This document shows positions 1 to 5,546 of a stretch of DNA of 10,639 bases, one piece after another. A program made the position numbers and the translations under genes. Location of the stretch: positions 1 through 10,639 of the forward strand of contig JAIWOA010000111.1 of the NCBI GenBank assembly GCA_020217115.1, read 5' to 3'. The first letter of the stretch is position 1, and each line of letters opens with the position of its first letter. This stretch comes from Calditerrivibrio sp. Its GTDB lineage: Bacteria > Chrysiogenota > Deferribacteres > Deferribacterales > Calditerrivibrionaceae. The notes beneath the pieces are model-generated. The model was not told where the DNA came from. It made no database searches and saw nothing but the letters and a program-made list of their open reading frames with translations.

Positions 1-1
1 T

Positions 2-79
2 CAAGCTGAAAAATATAAAGATTATATCCCTTTCATTAGTAAAATAGTTAAAGTTAATCGCTATTACACGTTCTCTTAA
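2..79 (+). CDS. 3' end of an unidentified ORF, possibly a transposase tail
   Basis: An open frame enters from the left edge and ends in TAA at 77-79, giving 25 residues that end KVNRYYTFS. It is basic and aromatic, which would suit the end of a transposase or its accessory protein, but the piece is too short to assign to a family. The reason to suspect a mobile element is position: four bases further on a set of three related 20-bp repeats begins, as is common between the last gene of an insertion sequence and its end. I compared it mentally with the usual IstB C-terminus and did not see a match. It could equally be a host gene tail or chance. Confidence 0.3.
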   Translation, partial: QAEKYKDYIPFISKIVKVNRYYTFS

Positions 80-82
80 AAC

Positions 83-144
83 GGTCGCAAATCACCCTGC
101 TCGGTCGCATCCAAATTGCTCAAAAGTCGCAAATTACCCTGCTC
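83..144. repeat. Three tandem ~20-bp terminal-type repeats
   Basis: The motif GTCGCAAATYACCCTGCTC occurs at 84-102 and 126-144 with one mismatch in 19 bases. A diverged copy between them (103-121) keeps the GGTCGCA start and the TGCTC end. The block is clearly richer in G and C than its surroundings. Multiple short repeats near an end are typical of IS21-family elements and some other insertion sequences, so this is probably the right end of a mobile element whose body lies left of the window. The family assignment is only a guess. Confidence 0.6.
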
Positions 145-1372
145 CTGTAAAAACTGTTATGTTTTGATTGAAATTACTGTTATCTATCGTCAAATTTAAT
201 GTTAAATAATTTATTCCTGAACTCTTAATAATCAACTTGCCAGGCCCGCTAACATTACCTGATAATACTATGTTAGCTTCATCATATGTGTATGAAGAAT
301 TATCTATATTTTCATAAATATTCTTACTTATAATATTTTGATAGGCAACATAATATAAATATTCATCAGATCTATATTGATAATTTAGTTTTATTTTATT
401 TTGTTTTTCTAATTCCTTTGTATATTTATCTATCTGATACCCATACACATATTCTAAAGTTAACATCCTATTTTTATCTATATCATACATCGAAGTAAGA
501 GTTGCATATTTATTATTAAAAATATCTCCTTTATATTGATTTTCTGTTAAAAGGTAATAACCCTTAAATCTAAAATTATTTAACTTATATGTTGTTTCTT
601 GCCCAAAATAGTCTACAAAGCCTAATTTATATCTATTATTAGATTCATTTTTATCATATAGCTGAAACTCTTTCTTATTTTTTTCTACAAAAAATCCTAC
701 AATCTTACTTATATCAATACCATATTTAAAAACATCTTCCAATTTCATATAATTTGAAGTTTCAAATTTTTTGTAATATTCATACTTATTGTAATTTAAC
801 ATAAAACTAACTTTATCATCCCTCGAAATAAAATAGTTTTGTGACCTTTCCCAATCCCTATCATTTAAACTTTTTATTGTACCTTTGAGATCTTTTATAT
901 CATCTGTTATTTTACCTATCTTCTTAAAGTTTTTTTCATCAACAGAAAATTCAGTTTTTTCGTCGTACTCTAAAAGCATTTTTATATCTAACTTAGGTAT
1001 TTTTAGTGAAATCTTTGACTTTATATTGTGCAAAAAGTAATCTTCATTTTTACCATCTTCAACTAAAAATGGTATACCGGGTGAAAAATATTTATCTTCT
1101 GCATAATTAAGCTGATATTTAGATAGATCAAACTTTAAATATATATCTCCAAGTCTACCAAAGTAGAGATCCCTCTTGAACTCACCCATAAAATAAAGTC
1201 TATTAATTTGCTGAGTACTTTGATAAGTTTCATTATCAATCCTACTAAAATACCTATAGTCAACTCCTATACCTGTATATAAATCTATCGTTCCTGCAGA
1301 GTGAACAACATTTTGAAAAATAATTATCATAAAAAAAAGTAAAAATAATCTTTTATTTTTGATGGCAGTCAT
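134..1372 (-). CDS. Exported outer-membrane beta-barrel-like protein, probably 3'-truncated
   Basis: The 412-residue protein starts with a clear signal peptide (KNKR, then a hydrophobic stretch, cleavage likely after HSA at about residue 26). The mature part is cysteine-free and full of Tyr/Phe in short alternating strands separated by Asn/Asp/Lys-rich turns, as in outer-membrane barrels. No family is recognised. It is the last gene of the cytochrome group, and its start lies 20 bp inside the end of the preceding tetraheme gene, so translation is probably coupled; no good Shine-Dalgarno sequence is visible. By context it could be an outer-membrane partner for the cytochromes. The last about 45 residues change character (Gly/Ser/Asn-rich, VSGPGKLII-type strands). 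The final residues GAG and the stop codon lie in a mobile-element repeat, so the original protein was probably longer. It does not end in the aromatic residue usual for barrels. Confidence 0.7.
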   Translation of the reverse strand: MTAIKNKRLFLLFFMIIIFQNVVHSAGTIDLYTGIGVDYRYFSRIDNETYQSTQQINRLYFMGEFKRDLYFGRLGDIYLKFDLSKYQLNYAEDKYFSPGIPFLVEDGKNEDYFLHNIKSKISLKIPKLDIKMLLEYDEKTEFSVDEKNFKKIGKITDDIKDLKGTIKSLNDRDWERSQNYFISRDDKVSFMLNYNKYEYYKKFETSNYMKLEDVFKYGIDISKIVGFFVEKNKKEFQLYDKNESNNRYKLGFVDYFGQETTYKLNNFRFKGYYLLTENQYKGDIFNNKYATLTSMYDIDKNRMLTLEYVYGYQIDKYTKELEKQNKIKLNYQYRSDEYLYYVAYQNIISKNIYENIDNSSYTYDEANIVLSGNVSGPGKLIIKSSGINYLTLNLTIDNSNFNQNITVFTGAG

Positions 1373-1889
1373 TGCATAACTTATCTAAAGAATTTGTTAG
1401 TAATTTAAAATTAGACTCATGTGGGTCATGACATGTTGTACAAGTCATTGTGTTGTTATATAATTTAAGCTTACCAGATATTTTCCCATCTGGTCCTATT
1501 TTTGCAACTATTTTTGTCTTATTATTACCAATAACTTTAGACGTAAAGCTATGCCCATAGTTATTATCATGCTTTGTCATTTCATGACAACTTAAACACA
1601 AATCAACTATTGAAGACACATTATAATCTATTTCTGATGAATCAATTATACCATCAGAACCAATATATATTGTAGAACTAATATAATCACTATAAGAGCT
1701 TTTTTTATCTAACTTCCACACTGAAACTGTATTTTCAGAATTTCTCAGCTTGTGACAAAATATACAGTATAAACCTTTGTTTGTTCCGTTGTTTCGAAAA
1801 AGATTTGCATGAGGCTTATTATTGGCCCAAATCGGTTTCAAAACAACAATAAAACAAAAGAAAAAAATCATCCACAATAAAGATCTCAT
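1353..1889 (-). CDS. Exported tetraheme cytochrome c (third, diverged paralogue)
   Basis: The 178-residue protein has a signal peptide (hydrophobic residues 4-22, cleavage likely after IWA) and four CXXCH motifs at residues 42-46 (CIFCH), 98-102 (CLSCH), 150-154 (CTTCH, followed by DPHE) and 172-176 (CNDCH). The last motif is two residues from the C-terminus. Heme spacing and the CxxCHDPH element match the two genes upstream, so it belongs to the same doubled-CXXCH-type family. It has lost the CHKPHN...IPLWN signature, where CHKLRNSENTVSVWK stands instead. It starts 20 bp behind the stop of the pentaheme-type gene with a weak ribosome site, and its end overlaps the start of the barrel gene. 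Role: periplasmic or surface electron carrier; acceptor unknown. Confidence 0.88.
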   Translation of the reverse strand: MRSLLWMIFFFCFIVVLKPIWANNKPHANLFRNNGTNKGLYCIFCHKLRNSENTVSVWKLDKKSSYSDYISSTIYIGSDGIIDSSEIDYNVSSIVDLCLSCHEMTKHDNNYGHSFTSKVIGNNKTKIVAKIGPDGKISGKLKLYNNTMTCTTCHDPHESNFKLLTNSLDKLCNDCHQK

Positions 1890-1909
1890 AAATTGTATTT
1901 ACCATAAAA

Positions 1910-2560
1910 TTATTTTTTATGACACTCTTCACAAAATTTACTATAATCAGTTGATCTAAGTAATTTTTTAACATCTTTTGTGTAACCTGATATTGTAGAA
2001 CCTTTTTTGTGAGGATCGTGACAAGTAATACATTCAACTTTATTATTAACTAATTTGTAAGTTCCAGTTTGCCCAACCACATAATTCCCCAATAAATTAT
2101 TATTTAGATTTGTGTCTACTCCATACTCAACTCCTATAGGGTGGTTTGCTTTTGAGTAATCTATATCGAGCCTACCCATAAAAAAACTAGAAAAATAGTT
2201 AGCGGTAAAACCTGTCGTCTCTGACATCCCATCATGGCAGGTCATGCATGCTTTAGAAATAGGATTTATAGATGAATCTTGAACACCATCAAGTGTATTT
2301 GAAGGACTAACATAAGCTTTATAAGCTACACCATCATCATAAACATTTGATTCATTCCATAAAGGGATGAGATTACCTGCATTATGGGGCTTGTGACATG
2401 GCGCACATGGAGTATCTTTTCGATCAATACGAACAAAATTGTGGGGACCCCACCTTCCAGATCCATCATCTGCGTGACAATTATACACAGCACAAGAGGA
2501 AGCAAATGAAATATTATAAGTTATCAATGCCATAATAAAAGATAACAATACTCTAACCAT
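1910..2560 (-). CDS. Exported multiheme cytochrome c, four CXXCH plus one CX4CH
   Basis: The 216-residue protein has a signal peptide ending near residue 20 (SFA). Canonical heme motifs are at residues 52-56 (CAPCH), 105-109 (CMTCH), 177-181 (CITCH) and 210-214 (CEECH). An extra CX4CH (CAVYNCH, 23-29) lies directly behind the cleavage site and could hold a fifth heme, as CX4CH motifs do in tetraheme cytochromes c3. CHKPHNAGNLIPLWN and ISKACMTCHDGM are shared almost exactly with the next gene upstream, so the two are tandem paralogues. AGAGG at 2568-2573 sits 7 bases before the ATG. A terminator separates it from the upstream paralogue, so expression may be by read-through at a lower level or from a promoter I could not define. 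Likely a periplasmic or surface electron carrier. Confidence 0.9.
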   Translation of the reverse strand: MVRVLLSFIMALITYNISFASSCAVYNCHADDGSGRWGPHNFVRIDRKDTPCAPCHKPHNAGNLIPLWNESNVYDDGVAYKAYVSPSNTLDGVQDSSINPISKACMTCHDGMSETTGFTANYFSSFFMGRLDIDYSKANHPIGVEYGVDTNLNNNLLGNYVVGQTGTYKLVNNKVECITCHDPHKKGSTISGYTKDVKKLLRSTDYSKFCEECHKK

Positions 2561-2598
2561 AAAAATACCTCTTCTGTCTAATAAAGATGGTTATATAT

Positions 2599-2623
2599 AA
2601 AAAAAGGGGGGAGGACACCCCCC
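2599..2623 (-). terminator. Rho-independent terminator behind the first cytochrome of the group
   Basis: On the minus strand six G, a six-base loop (TGTCCT) and six C are followed directly by seven T, 20-40 bases behind the stop codon of the tetraheme gene. The all-G/C stem stands out in this AT-rich sequence. The next gene follows in the same direction, so it may act as a partial terminator that sets a high ratio of the first cytochrome over the later ones. Confidence 0.8.
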
Positions 2624-2641
2624 AACCATAATTTTATTAAT

Positions 2642-3259
2642 TTAATTGTTATGGCAACTTTGACAAAGAGTAGCTGCAGAAGCTCTTAAGAAATCTGGAT
2701 AGTTACTACCATTACCATCATCTTTTCCATGTGGATCATGACATGTAGCACATTCTAATTTATCATTAGTTGTACCATAAAACTTAAAACCTGCACTTTT
2801 AACCGTTGCAAGAGCCTTAAGTGAAGTATTTACACCCTGAGTATAAACAATTGATATTGGATGCTGCCCACTTGCATTATTTGTATAGTCTAACTTTAAA
2901 CCAGTGGTTATTGTGGATTTTGGACTATACAAAGTTGTTAAGTTTGTGCTTGTAGCTTCAACCATTCCATCATGACAAGCCATACATGCTTTTGATATGT
3001 CCCCTATTGTACTTGATGGTGTAGCATTAAGAGCATCTGTAGGAGAACTATAAGCAGCATAAACAACATCATCAAATTGGTTAGCATCATTCCATAGAGG
3101 AATCAATGTACCAACATTATGGGGTTTATGACAACCACTACATGCTGTTGTACCAAGGTTATTTCCAGCACTAGAAAAATCATGTGCTGTACCACTAATC
3201 GCAGCATATATTAATGCTGGCACCGATAATGCAGCTAAAATTAATAAAAACTTCTTCAT
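2642..3259 (-). CDS. Exported tetraheme cytochrome c (first and probably most expressed paralogue)
   Basis: The 205-residue protein begins with a classic signal peptide (MKKFLLILAALSVPALIYA). Heme motifs are at residues 40-44 (CSGCH), 92-96 (CMACH), 170-174 (CATCH) and 199-203 (CQSCH), the last two residues from the end. Elements CHKPHNVGTLIPLWN, ISKACMACHDGM, QHPISIVY and CATCHDPHG place it in the doubled-CXXCH/cytochrome c3-like superfamily. The mature part is Ala/Ser/Thr-rich and less Lys/Asn-biased than its neighbours. AGGAGG (3265-3270) lies five bases before the ATG. A sigma54-like promoter, a palindrome and a repeat array lie upstream, and a strong terminator follows. These signals suggest an inducible, abundant periplasmic or extracellular electron carrier; the partner and acceptor are unknown. 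Confidence 0.92.
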   Translation of the reverse strand: MKKFLLILAALSVPALIYAAISGTAHDFSSAGNNLGTTACSGCHKPHNVGTLIPLWNDANQFDDVVYAAYSSPTDALNATPSSTIGDISKACMACHDGMVEATSTNLTTLYSPKSTITTGLKLDYTNNASGQHPISIVYTQGVNTSLKALATVKSAGFKFYGTTNDKLECATCHDPHGKDDGNGSNYPDFLRASAATLCQSCHNN

Positions 3260-3293
3260 AATAACCTCCTATATTATGTATTGAAATTTTACA

Positions 3294-3310
3294 TAGCACA
3301 AAAGATGCCA
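3294..3310 (-). promoter_or_regulatory. Sigma54-type (-24/-12) promoter
   Basis: Minus-strand TGGCATCTTTTGTGCTA has GG (3309-3308) and GC (3297-3296) exactly ten bases apart and fits TGGCAC-N5-TTGCW well. Transcription would start near 3284, giving a leader of about 25 bases that contains AGGAGG and ends at the ATG at 3259. Sigma54 promoters need an activator bound upstream; a phased repeat array lies at a suitable distance (about 137-185 bases from the start). Confidence 0.65.
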
Positions 3311-3312
3311 AT

Positions 3313-3329
3313 TTATATCTAAGATATAA
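3313..3329. promoter_or_regulatory. 17-bp perfect palindrome beside the -24 element
   Basis: TTATATCTAAGATATAA has two perfect 8-base arms around a single A. It begins two bases beyond the -24 box of the sigma54-like promoter. A bound dimer here could block or bend the promoter. In AT-rich DNA chance palindromes occur, so the evidence is its perfect symmetry and its position. Confidence 0.4.
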
Positions 3330-3421
3330 TACATAAATAACAATGCTTTTTGAGGATTATAAAAAAACTTTTTGTCAATTATGTTTTTTTCATACAAAAC
3401 CCATAATATTTGTTTATATTA

Positions 3422-3469
3422 TTGACACATTTTAAAACATCTTGACACATTTTTGACACATTTGAAACA
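3422..3469. promoter_or_regulatory. Phased array of TTGACACA-like direct repeats (candidate activator sites)
   Basis: TTGACACA occurs exactly at 3422-3429, 3442-3449 and 3453-3460. Related TTAAAACA (3432-3439) and TTGAAACA (3462-3469) fill the gaps, so five units start 10, 10, 11 and 9 bases apart, on one face of the helix. Read towards the cytochrome promoter the unit is TGTGTCAA. Head-to-tail units at about one helical turn are typical of OmpR/PhoB-type regulators, while the distance from a -24/-12 promoter suits an NtrC-type activator. TTGACA also equals a -35 box on the plus strand, but no matching -10 or plus-strand gene follows. Confidence 0.6.
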
Positions 3470-3482
3470 ACATTACAAACAG

Positions 3483-3839
3483 TTATGTCTCAATATCAAT
3501 ATCATACTTTTCAATTAACCTATATAAAGTTGACCTACTAATATTTAAATATTCTGCAGCAAGTGACTTATTTTGATTTGTTTTTTTTAAAGCCTCTAAT
3601 AAATCCTCTCTGATGCTTCCAGTATACCTATAATTGGAAAATACCTTTATAAAGCCACCTTTAGAGTCAAGTATATAAAGTTTGTCTTTTATTAATATAC
3701 AATCAGAAATAACTTCATCTTTACCAAAACTCAATGATTTAAGGTGAGTAACATTTACAAGCTCCACAGAATATGACTCAACAACAAATAATATACTAAT
3801 TGTAAAAATAACAAAACTATTTTTTATCACTATTCTCAT
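3483..3839 (-). CDS. Chimeric ORF: secreted propeller-like start fused to a Fis-type HTH
   Basis: The 118-residue frame has two parts that do not belong together. Residues 1-24 are a signal peptide, and residues 25 to about 75 read like the first blade of an NHL-type beta-propeller (DKLYILDSKGGFIKVF). From about residue 77 (REDLLEALKKTNQNKSLAAEYLNISRSTLYRLIEKYDI) it is a complete Fis/HTH_8 DNA-binding domain, normally the C-terminus of NtrC-family sigma54 activators. Receiver, AAA+ domain and remaining propeller blades are missing. The simplest reading is a deletion, with the junction near 3605-3620, that joined two same-strand genes in frame. The start overlaps the triheme gene by 23 bp, with AGGA ten bases upstream, so it is the coupled last gene of that operon. 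The product would be exported and could not bind DNA unless mislocalised. I see no internal Met start for the HTH. Confidence 0.7.
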   Translation of the reverse strand: MRIVIKNSFVIFTISILFVVESYSVELVNVTHLKSLSFGKDEVISDCILIKDKLYILDSKGGFIKVFSNYRYTGSIREDLLEALKKTNQNKSLAAEYLNISRSTLYRLIEKYDIDIET

Positions 3840-4671
3840 GATTTATTGTTCCTGGTTTTAAGAAGTTTGGTATGTAAAATTCTTTATATTTATTAACCAT
3901 TCCAACTACTTCATTACTTAGAATTTGCACAATTCTCTCCTCTTTATAACCTATTTCTGATAGTGGAAGATAACTTTGTTGTAGAGTATTAGAATGGCAC
4001 TCATCACAACTAATAGGTTTTTTAGAAACATTTCTATGAATAAGTTTTAGACCCTGACTCTTTTTATCTGATGAGATCTCAGATATAACTTTCCTGAACT
4101 CTTCAACAAATTTATTTTTAGAATCCGAATCATATCTTTCATATTTGCCTTCAATATATTCCAGTGGTAGTAACTTGTTTTCGCTATTACTGAGATATGC
4201 TTTTATATTACTATTTTTCACTTCTTTACCATCTTTTTTATTATACCATATAAATTTTTTGTTTTTTTCTAACCTTATATGGCAAACTTCACAACTAAAA
4301 AAATCACTATGCATATTTAAGAATGCCCTAATGGCTTTATTTTTGTCGTGTGGAATATCCCCATGACATTTTATACAAAGGTTGAAGTTGTCATGAATGA
4401 CTTCATTACCAACATGATGGAAGTGATTTTCCAAGTCTTCTTGCTTTATAACTTTATATCCTAAGTTATATTCAACCATCTTTTTTTCCTTCACCATTTC
4501 TTTAAATAGCTTCTCCTCTTCAGAAATTATATCTTGAGAATGTTGCATAGGTTTTTCAAAATGCCATATATGAGTAACAAGCACGTATACAATATATGAA
4601 GAATATACCAATATAACTATTCCTATTAAAGCATAAACCTTCTTTATTAGGGAAGACTTATTTCCACTCAT
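3817..4671 (-). CDS. Membrane-anchored triheme cytochrome c
   Basis: The 284-residue protein has a basic N-terminus, one hydrophobic helix (about residues 11-33) that should remain as a membrane anchor, and a Lys/Glu-rich periplasmic part. CXXCH motifs lie at residues 99-103 (CIKCH), 127-131 (CEVCH) and 222-226 (CDECH). Many free His residues (HFHHV at 83-87, HSDFF, IHRN) could be distal ligands. Its ATG overlaps the stop of the b-type cytochrome gene (ATGA), and an AAGGAG site precedes it, so the two are coupled and probably form one complex. The last about 60 residues have no heme motif. It resembles no named family that I can recognise; a role passing electrons from the quinol-side b-cytochrome to periplasmic carriers is inferred from context. 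Confidence 0.85.
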   Translation of the reverse strand: MSGNKSSLIKKVYALIGIVILVYSSYIVYVLVTHIWHFEKPMQHSQDIISEEEKLFKEMVKEKKMVEYNLGYKVIKQEDLENHFHHVGNEVIHDNFNLCIKCHGDIPHDKNKAIRAFLNMHSDFFSCEVCHIRLEKNKKFIWYNKKDGKEVKNSNIKAYLSNSENKLLPLEYIEGKYERYDSDSKNKFVEEFRKVISEISSDKKSQGLKLIHRNVSKKPISCDECHSNTLQQSYLPLSEIGYKEERIVQILSNEVVGMVNKYKEFYIPNFLKPGTINHENSDKK

Positions 4672-5546
4672 ATCTTCTCTCCTTCATCTGATTCTTGTTC
4701 TGCAAAGTAATTTGCTACCATAGTTTCATATTCCATCATTCTTTGTTTGTATTCATCATCATTAACTTGCAACTCTGGAAACTTTTTTACCAATTCATTT
4801 ATCCTTTCCCATTCAAGATAATACTCGTGTTTCATTATATCTTCAGGTAAGTAACCTGTCAAAAAAAGAGGGGACATAGGAAACTTATCATAATTTACAT
4901 GGGCATTGTACATATGCCATACGAGAATAACAGATGCAGCAAGGAGAGCTTCATCTGAATGAGCTATCAGACTTATATTAATAACCCAGCCAGGGAAATA
5001 TTGAGTTGATAAAGTTTCAAACCATAATATCCATCCCGTAAAACCCAAGACTGGTATACCCCAAAAAACAGCCCAGTAATCAAATTTTTCTCTCCAATGG
5101 AATCTTTCATGTTTAGGCTTTTCATCTGTTATAAATAGTGCATACTTTAAGAATTCAATAAAATCCTTGATATCTTTTACTCTAGGGAACATAGGTGAGT
5201 AATATATAAACTTCATCATACCTTTAAATGAAAAACTTTTTTTACTTAATGACGGTATCAAGTAGTATTTGAAAAGATTTCTGAAAAGGTAGTACCAGTG
5301 AAAGAAAAATAAACCAACCATTGTTAATCCTGCAGCTCTGTGTATTATCGTTGTTACTTCAGGTCCCCCCATAAATTTCATTACAGTCTTGGCCCAATCA
5401 TAGTAGTAGAATTTTAGTGGAAACCCAGTCAATATCAATAAGATAAATGTTGTCATTAAAATAAAATGCTGATATCTTTGACCATGTGATAATTTTAAAT
5501 AATATTTTTGTGATCCTTTTATTTTTACAAGCGGTAAACAATTCAT
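4668..5546 (-). CDS. b-type cytochrome, four-helix membrane subunit (quinol-side)
   Basis: The 292-residue protein has four hydrophobic helices at about residues 28-47, 66-90, 157-177 and 190-212. His residues are placed as for two b hemes: H27 before/in helix 1, H69 and H83 in helix 2, H196 and H211 in helix 4. The start (HGQRYQHFILMTTFILLILTGFPLKF) is typical of the cytochrome b561/formate-dehydrogenase gamma superfamily. A cytoplasmic or interfacial loop lies at 91-156 and a charged tail follows residue 217. AGGAGG (5552-5557) precedes the ATG, which overlaps the previous stop by one base. Next to a multiheme membrane cytochrome this is the pattern of menaquinol:cytochrome c oxidoreductases such as Geobacter CbcBA/CbcL-like systems. 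That parallel is architectural; no orthology is claimed. Confidence 0.88.
   Translation of the reverse strand: MNCLPLVKIKGSQKYYLKLSHGQRYQHFILMTTFILLILTGFPLKFYYYDWAKTVMKFMGGPEVTTIIHRAAGLTMVGLFFFHWYYLFRNLFKYYLIPSLSKKSFSFKGMMKFIYYSPMFPRVKDIKDFIEFLKYALFITDEKPKHERFHWREKFDYWAVFWGIPVLGFTGWILWFETLSTQYFPGWVINISLIAHSDEALLAASVILVWHMYNAHVNYDKFPMSPLFLTGYLPEDIMKHEYYLEWERINELVKKFPELQVNDDEYKQRMMEYETMVANYFAEQESDEGEKI

Larger units (their letters stand above)
1..144. mobile_element. Probable right end of an insertion sequence
   Basis: This combines the ORF tail ending at 79 with the repeat block at 83-144. The outermost repeat overlaps the last codons and stop codon of the minus-strand outer-membrane protein gene, as expected when an element lands in a gene and supplies a new stop. 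The exact edge cannot be fixed, because the other end and any target-site duplication lie outside the window. It should be near 144-150. Confidence 0.4.

Noticed and set aside
83..144. CRISPR array
   Set aside because: Only three unequal repeats with almost no spacers between them; this does not fit repeat-spacer structure.
1819..2037. 72-residue minus-strand ORF
   Set aside because: It overlaps two well-supported cytochrome genes in another frame and has no signal or motif of its own.
3403..3422. ATAATAT/ATATTAT hairpin as a terminator of the bc-module operon
   Set aside because: The stem is A/T only and no T run follows on the minus strand.
4145..4366. 73-residue plus-strand ORF, and similar short frames at 5963-6148 (+) and 10001-10186 (-)
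   Set aside because: Antisense frames within the triheme, multiheme and dnaA genes; hydrophobic composition follows from the opposite strand.
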